In this document: positions 13,501-25,200 of the stretch, piece by piece
Numbering within the stretch: the first letter of the stretch is position 1
Layout of the letters: every line of letters starts with the position of its first letter
NCBI GenBank assembly: GCA_033675265.1
Contig: JAUJYZ010000049.1
Span: 301,814 to 365,813, forward strand
Reading direction: 5' to 3'
Length of the DNA: 64,000 bases
Origin: Actinostola sp. cb2023
Lineage: Eukaryota; Cnidaria; Anthozoa; Actiniaria; Actinostolidae
Program-made: the position numbers and the translations under genes
Notes under the pieces: generated by a model
Database searches by the model: none
What the model was told of the DNA's origin: nothing
Seen by the model: only the letters and a program-made list of their open reading frames with translations

Positions 13501-16500
13501 AAATTTGATCAGTAAAATCTCGCGTAAATAAAGGATTTTTACGAAAGAAATCCTTGTAGTTATTTTATAAAAGCATTAGAAAACGTTTTTCCATGTTCTA
13601 TGCTCTGATAGAAACACTTGGGATGTTGTGAGAACACTCGTAAAGCTTTAGAATCACTCGCCGGAGGCTCGTGATTCTAGTTAGTTTACAGTAAAATATG
13701 TCATAGAGAAAAAATATCGTCGTGTGTCTCAAAAACATCCATCGTTTATACATTCTTGTTGAGAAAAACTATATGAAAAGGTTCAAAAGTACGACAAAAA
13801 CTGTAGAGTTGGCTACCTGACTTCGTGCTCCATTCATCAAGTTGTCAAATATTTCAGAAAGTTTGACGTCTTCACTGATTGAATCAGCTCAGCTTTTCTC
13901 ACTTTTCTTCGTCTTTCGTGTTCACAGGATACACTAACTAACAAAGGAAGCATTCTTCTGTAATTTTCTGACAGAAAATAGCATTCTTCAAAACGATTTT
14001 CCTGTCAAAACACTTTTTAAACGGCGAAACGGCACAGATAAAAGTTGTCGAATCGCTTTGCCATTTCAGTGATTTCTTTCGCAAGATTTGATTGGATGGT
14101 GATCGAGCCATTTCTGATTTTTTCAGGAGAATTGCACATTTGTTCAATGAAAACTTGCGTAAAGAAAACCGTGTAGTTATTTTATAAAAGCAATACAACA
14201 CATTTTCCGTGTTTATATTCACTTTTACAAACACTTGGGATGTTGGGAGAACACTCGAAAAAGTTTGAAAATCACTCGCCTTCTCGTGTTCTCCCAACAT
14301 CCCGCCTGTTTGTAAAAGTGAATATAAACACGGAAAATGTGTTGTATTCTTAAATATTATCGTTTTGTCGACAACACAATGCGCAATGAAACTATACTGA
14401 TTGACGACACAAACAATCACAAAGTTAATAAATTATCGTTTTGTCGACAACACAATGCGCAATGAAACTATACTGATTGACGACACAAACAATCACAAAG
14501 TTAATAAATTATCGTTTTGTCGACAACACAATGCGCAATGAAACTATACTGATTGACGACACAAACAATCACAAACTGAATAAATTATCGTTTTGTCGAC
14601 AACACAATGCGCAATGAAACTATACTGATTGACGACACAAACAATCACAAACTGAATAAATTATCGTTTTGTCGACAACACAATGCGCAATGAAACTATA
14701 CTGATTGACGACACAAACAATCACAAACTGAATAAATTATCGTTTTGTCGACAACACAATGCGCAATGAAACTATAATTGACGACACAAACAATCACAAA
14801 CTGAATAAATTATCGTTTTGTCGACAACACAATGCGCAATGAAACTATAATTGACGACACAAACAATCTCAAACTGAATAAATTATCGTTTTGTCGACAA
14901 CACAATGCGCAATGAAACTATAATTGACGACAGAAACAATCACAAACTGAATAAATTATCGTTTTGTCCACAACACAATGCACAATGAAACTATAATTAA
15001 ACAATCGCAAATTGAATAAATTATCGTTTTGTTGACAACACAATGCGCAATGAAACTATAATTGACGACACAAACAATCTCAAACTGAATAAATTATCGT
15101 TTTGTCGACAACACAATGCGCAATGAAACTATATAATTGAACAATCGCAAATTGAATAAATTATCGTTTTATCGACAACACAATGCGCAATGAAACTATA
15201 ATTGACGACACAAACAATCACAAACTAACTGATAAATTATCGTTTTATCGACAACACAATGCACAATGAAACTATAATTGAACAATCGCAAATTGAATAA
15301 ATTATCGTTTTATCGACAACACAATGCGCAATGAAACTATAATTGACGACACAAACAATCACAAAGTTAATAAATTATCGTTTTATCGACAACACAATGC
15401 ACAATGAAACTATAATTGAACAATCGCAAATTGAATAAATTATCGTTTTATCGACAACACAATGCGCAATGAAACTATAATTGACGACACAAACAATCAC
15501 AAAGTTAATAAATTATCGTTTAGTCGACAACACAATGCACAATGAAACTATACTGATTGACGACACAAACAATCACAAATTGAATAAATTATCGTTTTGT
15601 CGACAACACAATGCGCAATGAAACTATAATTGACGACACAAACAATCTCAAACTGAATAAATTATCGTTTTGTCGACAACACAATGCGCAATGAAACTAT
15701 AATTGACGACACAAACAATCACAAACTCAATAAATTATCGTTTTATCGACAACACAATGCGCAATGAAACTATAATTGACGACAAAAACAATCACAAACT
15801 AAATAAATTATCGTTTTGTCGACAACACAATGCGCAATGAAACTATATAATTGAACAATCGCAAATTGAATAAATTATCGTTTTATCGACAACACAATGC
15901 GCAATGAAACTATAATTGACGACACAAACAATCACAAACTAACGGATAAATTATCGTTTTATCGACAACACAATGCACAATGAAACTATAATTGAACAAT
16001 CGCAAATTGAATAAATTATCGTTTTATCGACAACACAATGCGCAATGAAACTATAATTGACGACACAAACAATCACAAACTGAATAAATTATCGTTTTGT
16101 CGACAACACAATGCGCAATGAAACTATAATTGACGACAGAAACAATCACAAACTGAATAAATTATCGTTTTGTCGACAACACAATGCGCAATGAAACTAT
16201 AATTGACGACAGAAACAATCACAAACTGAATAAATTATCGTTTTGTCGACAACACAATGCGCAATGAAACTATAATTGACGACACAAACAATCACAAACT
16301 AAATAAATTATCGTTTTATCGACAACACAATGCACAATGAAACTATAATTGAACAATCGCAAATTGAATAAATTATCGTTTTATCGACAACAAAATGCGC
16401 AATGAAACTATAATTGACGACACAAACAATCACAAACTGAATAAATTATCGTTTTGTCGACAACACAATGCGCAATGAAACTATAATTGACGACAGAAAC

Positions 16501-19500
16501 AATCACAAACTGAATAAATTATCGTTTTGTCGACAACACAATGCGCAATGAAACTATAATTGACGACAGAAACAATCACAAACTGAATAAATTATCGTTT
16601 TGTCGACAACACAATGCGCAATGAAACTATAATTGACGACACAAACAATCACAAACTAAATAAATTATCGTTTTATCGACAACACAATGCACAATGAAAC
16701 TATAATTGAACAATCACAAACTGAATAAATTATCGTTTTGTTGTCAACACAATGCGCAATGAAACTAATTGACGACACAAACAATCTCAAACTGAATAAA
16801 TTATCGTTTTGTCGACAACACAATGCGCAATGAAACGATTATTGACGACACAAACAATCACAAACTAAATAAATTATCGTTTTATCGACAACACAATGCA
16901 CAATGAAATCGCAAATTGAATAAATTATCGTTTTATCGACAACACAATGCGCAATGAAACTATAATTGACGACACAAACAATAACAAACTGAATAAATTA
17001 TCGTTTTGTCGACAACACAATGCGCAATGAAACTATAATTGACGACAGAAACAATCACAAACTGAATAAATTATCGTTTTGTCGACAACACAATGCGAAA
17101 TGAAACTATAATTGACGACACAAACAATCACAAAATGAATAAATTCAGTATCGTTTTGTCGACAACACAATGCGCAATGAAACTATAATTGACGACACAA
17201 ACAATCACAAAATGAATAAATTCAGTATCGTTTTGTCGACAACACAATGCGCAATGAAACTATAATTGACGACAGAAACAATCACAAACTGAATAAATTA
17301 TCGTTTTGTCGACAACACAATGCGCAATGAAACTATAATTGACGACAGAAACAATCACAAACTGAATAAATTATCGTTTTGTCGACAACACAATGCGCAA
17401 TGAAACTGTAATTGACGACACAAACAATCACAAACTGAATAAATTATCGTTTTGTCGACAACACAATGCGCAATGAAACTGTAATTGACGACAGAAATAA
17501 TCGCACATTGAATAAATTATCGTTTTGTCGACAACACAATGCGCAATGAAACTATAATTGACGACAGAAATAATCGCACATTGAATAAATTATCGTTTTG
17601 TTGACAACACAATGCGCAATGAAACTATGATTGACGACACAAACAATCACAAACTGAATAAATTATCGTTTTGTCGACAACACAATGCGCAATGAAACTA
17701 TAATTGACGACAGAAATAATCGCACATTGAATAAATTATCGTTTTGTTGACAACACAATGCGCAATGAAACTATGATTGACGACACAAACAATCACAAAC
17801 TGAATAAATTATCGTTTTGTCGACAACACAATGCGCAATGAAACTATAATTGACGACACAAACAATCACAAACTAAATAAATTATCGTTTTGTCGACAAC
17901 ACAATGCACAATGAAACTATAATTAAACAATCACAAACTGAATAAATTATCGTTTTGTCGACTTGCATGTACTGTACCAAGGTCTGTAGATGTTTTCTAT
18001 GTCGTTCAATTTCAGATACTTTTACATTTGCCTTATTCAAGAAAATTAGAGGAAGAGGCTGATGAGGTTGGAATGTTATTTGCTGCTAAGGTGAAGATTC
18101 CACAAAATTATATTGTTTTAATGTAAAATAATGTAATCACTTGGTTATCTGATGAAAAAGAAAATATGGATTTATGGTTTTTGCAGCTACGTTTGGAAGC
18201 ACGCAAAGCTAACTAAGAATGCATGGCATGACAATCTCATCCCCATGCAGAGCCTGCATTACTTTCGCCGAAAGTAACGCAGGCTCTGGGGACGAGATTG
18301 ATGGCATGACAAAACACAAAGATGGCCCATACATGTGTTTGACAAGTTCAAACACAAATCAAACTTCCAAACTCATATTTCTCTGTCATTTTGAACAAAT
18401 CAAGTGGGTATTTTCAAATGCATGTACATTGTATATATGGTGCTCTATACGCTCGGCTTTCAGTCAAGCGGCATTGGGAACTTTTTGATTGACAGAAGCC
18501 GACCCCCAAAACGATTTTGGCATTATATTTAAAACTGCTGTAACAAGATACATGCACAGTTGTCACAAAAACATAGCACAAATTTCGTTTTGTTTCATTC
18601 TTTTTTAGGCTTGTTTTGATGTGCGCGAGAGCCCAAAAGTATGGAAAAGACTTGCAGTAAAAGAACAAAATGAAGGTGTACCCAATGCAGAATGGCTTTC
18701 CACCCACCCCTCCCATGCTAACAGAGCCAGCAATCTGGATTCCCTTCTTCCAGAGGCAAGTACTATATACCGGTAGCTATCCCAGGAACAATAATTAACA
18801 GTCATAATCTATATAATTATCCTATATTGATGTTGTTGTTGATAGGCTCTTCAAATTAGAAGAGATTGTAACTGCCCTGCACTGGAATGTGAGTATTTTA
18901 AAACAAATTTATACATGCATTGTACTGCAGCTTAAGATAATTAAATACACAAATATTTGCCGAGGTCTGTAGTATTTTGACGAACCTGTGTGTACATAGA
19001 GTGAGTAAAATACAAGGAATGGGTGAAGTGTCTGCGTGTATTAACTGCGTCAAACCAATGAATAAGGGATTTCTTATTCTGTTGCGAGGATGCGAGCAAG
19101 GACTTGACCAGTTGCATTGCAAAACATTGCTGGGAAAAATTTATGAAGTATAGTTTGAACAGTCGGCATACATTGTATTTGTTTATTATTTTGTACTGTC
19201 TTGAATTGTCCAAGTTCAGTCATTTTTGTTGTTTCTGCGCGCTACTGTGTAATATGCTGGCATATTTGTACATGTTCTCTTGACCTTATATGGTAAAATG
19301 ACGCACGAGTGGAATAACAGACTGGGTATCTATGAGACTAAAGAGAAAAAAAAATTCAAGAAAAAAAAAACAAGAAAAAAAAAATTCAAGAAAAAAAATT
19401 TCAAGAAAAAAAAATTTCAAGAAAAAAAAATACAAGAAAAATAAAAAATTCAAGAAAAAAAAAACAAGAAAAAAAAATTTCAAGAAAAAAAAAACAAGAA

Positions 19501-19739
19501 AAAAAAATGAGACTGAAGAGTCAGTAACAGAGGGATCTACTCTTTTTAAATATAAAAGTTAAAACTGAAAGTCTCCCAACACAAACTGCTCATACAATTA
19601 TACCTGTCAGACAGCTACCTGTATGTACTATAATATAATTTAAATCAATCTTTATTATTTCCATTTGTTAGCATTAGCTCCCTTCATGAAGACACAACAC
19701 CCAAGGCTCTTTCGTCTGTTGGGTGTAAAAATACCATGA
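4598..19739 (+). CDS. OMA1: Mitochondrial metalloendopeptidase OMA1, complete
   Basis: Eight exons: 4598-5010, 5317-5710, 6274-6381, 7998-8126, 18016-18090, 18609-18755, 18846-18888 and 19672-19739, giving 458 codons plus TGA with every junction in phase. Residues 1-130 are basic and Ser-rich, as in a mitochondrial leader. A membrane segment lies at about 164-181. The M48 zinc site is HEMAH at 295-299 (exon 3), with the third ligand in the ExxxD motif at 360-364 (exon 5). The block EWLSTHPSHANR and the CNCP motif near the end are typical of OMA1. OMA1 is the stress-activated inner-membrane protease that cleaves the dynamin-like GTPase OPA1 (and DELE1 in mammals). A second hydrophobic stretch lies in exon 4. 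ATG 4598 was chosen because it opens the leader; an upstream in-frame ATG at 4529 would add 23 residues. Intron 4 is 9.9 kb of satellite and intron 6 uses a GC donor. Confidence 0.93.
5760..6194. mobile_element. Family A element split by a nested Family C element
   Basis: Left end AGAGTCGTTTTCGTATGAG is at 5761 and right end CCCACTCATACGAAAAC at 6171. The family C copy at 5888-6097 sits between the halves, so family C inserted later. The element lies in OMA1 intron 2. Confidence 0.8.
5888..6097. mobile_element. Family C element nested in Family A
   Basis: It has inverted ends GGGGTATCGAATGGTC and GACCATTCGACACCCC and no coding capacity. Confidence 0.8.
6451..7236. mobile_element. Family F TIR element, TA-flanked
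   Basis: Inverted ends CCGTATTCACTGGCGTATAA and complement, each followed by GCCGCAC, are flanked by TA on both sides, which suggests a Tc1/mariner-like two-base target duplication. The 780-bp body shows no transposase. It lies in OMA1 intron 3. Confidence 0.75.
7239..7997. other. OMA1 intron 3 remainder
   Basis: It contains an (AAT)n tract near 7530 followed by TATATAGCGCATTTCACATT, which looks like the start of a dispersed repeat to about 7920. No exon or RNA gene was recognised. Confidence 0.4.
8127..8812. other. Start of OMA1 intron 4, unannotated
   Basis: AT-rich DNA with a near palindrome: AATTGCATAATCGTTGTCGG at 8167 pairs with CCGACAACGATTATGCAATT near 8352, marking a short TIR element of about 200-230 bp. 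A C-run lies at 8641-8650. No coding signal was seen. Confidence 0.45.
8813..9152. mobile_element. Hairpin TIR element rich in TTGCGCGAC
   Basis: The arms pair through AACAAAATCGT, TTGTCGCGCAAC and CATCGTTCGCGCAA. The motif ACGATGGTAATACGAGAAAC is tandemly duplicated at 9018 and 9059. It lies within OMA1 intron 4. Confidence 0.75.
9328..9586. mobile_element. Nested pair of TIR elements
   Basis: The outer ends AACTTCAGAATACCCCGCAA and complement enclose an inner element (about 9407-9552) with ends AGATTTCGTATGACTGTGAA. The inner one is GC-rich, with repeated CACGGCACG. Confidence 0.75.
9694..10874. mobile_element. 1.2-kb TIR element inserted in the satellite
   Basis: The ends carry TTATAATATGACCTAAGAAA and complement, extending to AATCCTGCAATT. 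It contains a minisatellite (10025-10360) and a 100-codon basic open frame (10465-10767, starting MADKPDRVFLAKK) that I do not recognise; this could be a captured exon or chance. Confidence 0.7.
10025..10360. repeat. AAAAAACGTTTCCCAGG minisatellite
   Basis: Seven to eight diverged units combine an A-run, GTTTCCCAGGTGTTTTCAAT and CTGGAGAACC. Open frames on both strands here are by-products of the repeat. Confidence 0.85.
10880..11039. mobile_element. Hairpin TIR element
   Basis: The arms TAATAGCATG and GATATTTGGGATAAATACCA pair across a loop containing CACTCGCCGGAGGCTCGTG. The same loop motif recurs near 13655, so a related element lies there. Confidence 0.8.
11772..12136. mobile_element. Family E long-hairpin element inserted in a satellite monomer
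   Basis: A 365-bp element with AATGGGCGTGTAACACCTGT ends and a TCACGTGAC box near both ends; the arms pair over about 150 bp. Each arm carries the core AAAGAGC plus TTAGTAAAA. Satellite sequence resumes at 12137. Confidence 0.85.
12158..14353. mobile_element. Composite insertion in the satellite
   Basis: It holds a second Family E copy (12473-12838), two diverged direct copies of a ~500-bp unit (about 13078-13570 and 13685-14190, sharing CATCGTTTATACATTCTTGT) and a terminal hairpin at 14191-14349 with arms CACATTTTCCGTGTTTATAT. TATAAAATAACTATGATATA at the left also occurs near 27700 in reverse. Open frames here are not gene-like. Confidence 0.65.
12473..12838. mobile_element. Family E long-hairpin element, second copy
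   Basis: 366 bp, closely matching 11772-12136 except for the loop, which reads GTTGGAGGGCAACGCTTGCC. It has TCACGTG boxes at both ends. Confidence 0.85.
18230..18302. repeat. Short perfect-type hairpin
   Basis: CAATCTCATCCCC and GCATTACTTTCG pair with CGAAAGTAACGC and GGGGACGAGATTG across a two-base loop, in OMA1 intron 5. It is probably a minimal TIR element. Confidence 0.7.
19340..19510. repeat. (A)n-TTTCAAG low-complexity tract
   Basis: A repeated AAAAAAAATTTCAAGA unit in OMA1 intron 7. Its lysine-rich and phenylalanine-rich open frames are artefacts. Confidence 0.9.
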
Positions 19740-20237
19740 CGTACCAGTACTTAAAATTGTACCACACTATTTCTTCAATCATTCATTGGTAATAGAGGTT
19801 TCTAATTTATACACAATAATGTAGAACTGCCCCAGGCACATTCAGCTAAGCTGGTAGAGTTCAGTATCTTCTTGAGGTGAGGCTGACAAATGATTGAGAG
19901 TTTGTTAGCTAGAATATTATGTCGCCAGCCCCACCTCACTCAACTAATCTACAAGCCAGGAATTATATTTTATCATTTCCAGAGATTTAATTAGAAGCTG
20001 GCAACTATAGCTAGCTAGTAAAGGAATAGAAAATAGAAGAAGCTATTTATTTTAGGAGAATTAACCACAATGCGTAGCAGAGATCTTCTAGACACTTCTC
20101 GAGTGTTCTGATCAGTCCCCAAGTGCTCTAGAACGGCACAGAGCACAGCAGACAGTTTTCTATTTCTTTTATAAAATATAATTATGATTTTAAAGCAAGT
20201 TTGCAATTTTGTTCATTACTAAAATGTTTGAATATCT
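19740..20237. other. OMA1 3' flank
   Basis: Probable 3' UTR and intergenic DNA. CAGCTAAGCTGGTAGAGTT at 19844 resembles a tRNA A-box fragment from a SINE. No gene was recognised. Confidence 0.4.
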
Positions 20238-20412
20238 AGACTACAAAACAGCCCACTCAGCTACTTCTTCGCGAAAAACTCCCGAGAAGAGTCAGAAGTT
20301 CAATCGAGTCGTTGGGACTGCGAGAGAATGAGGCAAGTCTTTTCGTCTCGTCTCATTCTCTTCTCAACAGAATTTTGCGAAGAAGTAGGCCTAGGGGCTG
20401 TTTTGAAGTCTA
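20238..20412. mobile_element. TIR element
   Basis: The ends AGACTACAAAACAGCCC and GGGCTGTTTTGAAGTCT enclose CTACTTCTTCGCGAAAA and its inverse. Confidence 0.75.
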
Positions 20413-20766
20413 TTGAATATCTGCATGCGTGTGCTATGTGTGCTCTCATAGAGCAAGCAGCATATGCATCCTTTCAGAATTGAATGAATAATGAATTCTG
20501 GTGTCTACTTGAAAATTATTGCTGCTCACATACTTTGTCGATTTTGACAAGTTTTTTGAAGCTTTAAATATTATTCTTATGGATGCTTATTGTTGGTTTG
20601 CAATCAATCCCTGGAGATTTAAAGTACAATGAGGCAGTGGCCATGTTGATGGTACATTGTACAACCAAGAGAAGCTATAATACTTCAAATGTAATGGAAA
20701 CGCTTTGATTTCTCGACTAGATAATTATTGTGATGTCAGATCAGAGCAATAACAATAAAATAGGAC

Positions 20767-20907
20767 ATTTGAAGGGTTCGCTGCAAGAACAATGTAGTGA
20801 TCTCTGATCGAAATCGAAATTCTCCTCGACATTCGTTGAATTTCAAAGAAGAATTTGGGTTTTGATCATAAGTCACTTACGCCTTTCTTGCAGGGACCCC
20901 TTCATTT
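20767..20907. mobile_element. Family B TIR element (MITE)
   Basis: A third copy, with ends TTTGAAGGGTTCGCTGCA and TGCAGGGACCCCTTCA, in the intergenic stretch between OMA1 and CMPK1. A core-only relative lies at 38571-38660. Confidence 0.8.
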
Positions 20908-21169
20908 GGTCTCAAAAATTAGTTCTTTTAAACTGTAACATATTATAATGTATTTTATATCCCATGGATAAGGATATACAGTAGATATATTTGCCGTAAA
21001 TAATTGTGTTAATGGGTTCTGAATTTTAGTTTTTTTTAAAAAACACTACATGTACATAAAAGATTACCCATCAAGCACCCAACTATGTGACCATGTATAA
21101 AAAAATACATTCTCAGACTTATCCTTGTGATTATGGACGTGATTATGTGTATCTAGTATATAATTTTTA

Positions 21170-21330
21170 CCACACAAGTGAATAGTACTTTTCGCGCACT
21201 CTGATTGGCTACTCAATCTCGGAATATCCTTGGCTATTCACCTCCGAGCAAAACATGATGGTTTCGCGAGCGTGTTTCTTTCTTCTTGCAAATAAACGTT
21301 ATATATTTGTCTGACTATTCACTTGTGTGG
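21170..21330. mobile_element. TIR element with CCACACAAGTGAATAG ends
   Basis: Exact 16-bp inverted ends at 21170 and 21315-21330. The interior has GCACTCTGATTGGCT. Confidence 0.75.
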
Positions 21331-21335
21331 CATGG

Positions 21336-21562
21336 TATACACCTATTTCAAAAATCGTTGGCATCTGAAATCTGAGACCGAGAGGGATTGTAATACACAA
21401 TAACTTTATTATTATTGTGGGTATAAGTTGTGATCTATCTTGTAATTACTGGAATATGCCACTGCGACCTTTAGGCGAAGACGTCCTGCGTTGGCGAATA
21501 GTGTTTTTAGGTCGCAGATTCAGATTTCAGATGCCAACGTTTGTTGAAATAGGTGTATACTA
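21336..21562. mobile_element. Family G TIR element
   Basis: The ends TATACACCTATTTCAA and complement are followed by paired GTTGGCATCTGAAATCTGA. It shares terminal bases with 41102-41350 and with a half end at 25741. Confidence 0.75.
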
Positions 21563-21696
21563 TTAACATTATTATTCCCCTCAGTGCCGGTGATAATAAT
21601 ATTGTAGATATTTACATATACATGTATCTCGCCGCTCGAAGACTCGGTAAATATTCACCACTACTCTATTTGACACCTCCACTAATGGGGAATAAT

Positions 21697-22169
21697 ATAG
21701 GGGACTTGTACTAAGAGGTCACATGACCCCAACCCTCTTAAATCGAACAGCAGTGTTAAAATGAACTCCAGAAAGGAAAAGAGCAGCTTGAAATTAGTAA
21801 AAGGGCGAAGTTTCAGCTCATAATGTCTGACACAGGAGAAATGACAAACGTTTCTTAAGATTTTGTTTGGAAAATGCATTGGATGGCAAGAGCTTGCAAT
21901 CCAGCACATTTTCCCATACGAGTCCTAATAAAATTTGCGATTATATTTTTAAATGTGCTGGATTGCAAGCTCTTGCCATCCAATGCATTTTCCAAACAAA
22001 ATCTTAGGAAACGTTTGTCATTTCTCCTGTGTCAGACATTATGAGCTGAAACTTCGCCGTTTTACTAATTTCGAGCTGCTCTTTTCATTTCTGGAGTTCA
22101 TTTAATTGATACTGTTGTTCGATTTAGAGTCAGGGTTACGTGACCTCTTTAATAGTGCAAGTCCCTTAT
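21697..22169. mobile_element. Family E-like long-hairpin element
   Basis: Arms of about 220 bp carry ATAGGGGACTTG ends, a GGTCACATGACC-type box, GAAAAGAGCAGC and AAATTAGTAAAA. The centre has GCTTGCAATCCAGCACATTT. It lies just downstream of CMPK1. Confidence 0.85.
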
Positions 22170-22238
22170 CCTATTGTTGAATATTCTAGCAATGTTTCTC
22201 ACTAGATTAGGCATCAACAAGCAGAATTACACCATCTG

Positions 22239-25200
22239 TCAAGATGATAGCAGCCAACTGTTCTGACTATAAAAATTGCCTTTTTGTGTCAGTTCTTCTA
22301 CAAAAATCTCTCCATTACACTCCTGTTCAAAGACTTTCTCTCTGGAATATTACAAAGACAGACTCCTTTTTTCAATTTGAAAGATTTTTAAAAATATGTG
22401 TTTCCAAATCAAACTTGTACTTGCAGTAGATATTGGTTTTTCGTCTCCTACATTGTAGCTATTCTCCTAAACTTTTAAATACTGTTTTTACATTGTCAAA
22501 TACCTGGAAAAAAGTCAAAGTGAATAGGTTATTCAAGTAAGAGCAACCATCAATCTGATTCATCCATTCATTTGATCACTGCTTCATCTTTCCACTTATC
22601 CACTTTCCCATTTATTCTTCCATCTACTATCCATTCATTGAAAATCCATGCCTCAACTCTATTTCCCCATACAAAAACTTCTTTGTTTACAAATACATGT
22701 ATATCTCTGTGCATCCCATCCATGCATCTGATCCATCCATTCATTCGATCACTGCTTCATCTTTCCCACTTATCCACTATCCCATTTATTCTTCCATCTA
22801 CTATCCACTCATTGAAAATCCATCCCTCAACTCTATTTCCCCATACAAAAACATATTTGGCTGCAAATATACATGTATGTATATGCATCTCATCCATCCA
22901 TTAATTCGATCACTGCTTCATCCACTTATCCACTATCCCATTTATTTTTCCATCTATCCACTCATACATTTATTATCCATCCCTCCACTCTATTTCCCCA
23001 TACAAAAACTTATCTGTCTACAAATCTGTATATCTAGATGTACATCCCATCCATGCATCTCATCCACCCATTCATTCGATCACTGCTTCATCTTTCCACT
23101 TATCCCATTTATTCTTCCATCTACATGTACTATCCACTCACTGATTTATTATCCATCCCTCCACAGTCTCTATTTCTCCATACAAAAACTTATTTTTCTA
23201 CGAATACATGTTCTGTGCATCCCATCCATCCTTTCTCATTCATTCACTATCTACAGGTAACTCACCTCTCATCCACAGTGGGTACCCCAGAAATATGTCT
23301 GAGAAGACCTAATTTTTCATAATATTCAATAATTGGCATAGTTGAATTCTTGTACGTTTGAAATCTGAAAAAAAAAATATGTACAGTTATAAAATATTTG
23401 CAATATAATTTATCATATGTGTGTGCTGTGATTGGCTTGCTAACGTGTGCTTAAATCAGAAGTCAGGTCGAGACTCGTGCACACAAAATGTATAAAATGG
23501 CCACATGTATCTATATTTATTATAATAGACACAAGACATGTTCTACTTGAAAATAGTACCACTCGTAAAATTCATACGAAACTACGGGACCCACATGTGG
23601 TATATTTTCCATATCCTCATGATCGCTAGTGAGGACATCGATGACATTGGGCTCTACTTTTAGGTAAATAAAAAAATATATATATTTTTGGTCTATACAG
23701 TATATTAGTAAAATGAAAATTACATGGTGGCTTGAAGAATTAAAATTACCCTGGAGAATAACATTAATATATTTAATTGCGCCGCCATATAATATCCTCT
23801 ACAGGGGCGGATCTAGAGATTTTGAAAGGGGGGTGCACCACTAAGGGGTCGTAAGGCCCCTTCTTCTAGGGGGGTGTGGGGGCATGTCCCCCCAGAACAT
23901 TTTGAAGTCTAGAAGCTCGAAAATGCAATTTCCATCCATTCTGGGCATCAAATGGTGGGGAGACGTGGGCTAATATGTATCGGGCCCAACTCAAAGGGGG
24001 AGGGGGGCACTGGCCCCCCATGCCCCCCCCCCTCCTTGGATCCGCCCCTGCTCTATGTATTTTGCCTTGTGTTCTTATATAGCTAGGCTTGCTTTAAATT
24101 CTCTCATGCTCTAGATACATCTTCCAATAATTGCAAATATATGTTAGAATAATTTTTTTAAGAAGTCTAACTTTTGTAAGAATACAATTTTGGAGAAATT
24201 GGTAGATTGTTATAAATATTATATGCATACATGTACATTTTTATCTCACCTTTTACGCAAACTGTCTAAATTGTCATCTGATCTGCCGCTCGATCTGCCT
24301 CTATCCATAATTCTTTTTATACATTCCTAGAACAAACATGTACAATGTATTTACCACTGAACAAATGTTGGACATGGTTTATCTACATGTCATGTACATG
24401 TATTATATTAGTACTTTCTCCTGCTGACGCACCAGCTATGATTAACTGAACAGTACATTGAGAAGGCCAGATGGTGTTTCACATGTCTCAACTGAACTGA
24501 ACCATATAGCTGGTGCGTCAGCAGGAGAAATTACTAATAGATAAAGCTACATTATGTATCTATATATCAACCATGTCCATATCAAAATCCGCTACTGTGA
24601 ATATTGCGATCTTATAAATGTGATTTATGAACAAAATTGTTGCTATCACAAAATCATCATTAAATCTAGACGTCTGCGAGCAGTGCCTCTTTCCTACATT
24701 ACCAGACTCAGCAGGGGCAAGTCTTACATCGTAACATTCTTTTATGTCCAGGGTGTCCTTAATCTTGTTCTATCGAGGCTAGAGTAAAAAAAGGGACTGC
24801 TCGCATTCTAAAAGGCTGTCAATAGTAGCTAGCAGATGGCAAACATCAGCGCGATGATCATGTCATGACAACATTAGAAGTGATCATCTTCATTAACAAA
24901 ATCATTCCCCACTCAACAAGTGTGTCATCTGAAGAACTCACCTCCTCTGGACATTCAAAGAAGAGTACGGCCTTTACATCGGCCTTGGCAGTCATTTCTC
25001 TCTCCCATCCGGCTAAGTTATCCTCATTTCTAGGAAACCCATCTATCAAGAACTTCTGCACAGCACTTTTATGCATGGCCTATTCAAATATATAATTTAT
25101 TAGACATTTTCCAATGGATCTTGGATGAATAACATTATACAATGAAAATTAAGGATATCATTTCCATTTGAGTTCATCTTATTATAATATAATTATTTGT

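Larger units (their letters stand above)
9589..17961. repeat. 73-bp intronic satellite, interrupted array
   Basis: The monomer includes AAATTATCGTTTTGTCGACA and ACACAATGCGCAATGAAACT. Array pieces are at about 9589-9695, 11041-11771, 12137-12158 and 14354-17961, roughly 60 monomers in all. The gaps are TIR-element insertions, and the monomer phase continues across them. Variant lengths of 65 bp (loss of 8 bp near CGACACAA) and 76 bp (ACTGATTGACG) occur. The whole array lies in OMA1 intron 4. Confidence 0.93.

Noticed and set aside
11041..17961. Regularly spaced repeats resembling a CRISPR array
   Set aside because: There are no unique spacers: the full 73-bp unit is repeated. The DNA is animal and lies within an OMA1 intron.
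19286..19562. Lysine-rich and phenylalanine-rich open frames
   Set aside because: They are products of the (A)n-TTTCAAG low-complexity tract in OMA1 intron 7.
22697..23260. 187-codon Ser/His/Ile-rich open frame
   Set aside because: It is the ~170-bp tandem repeat of CATC-rich sequence in a CMPK1 intron.
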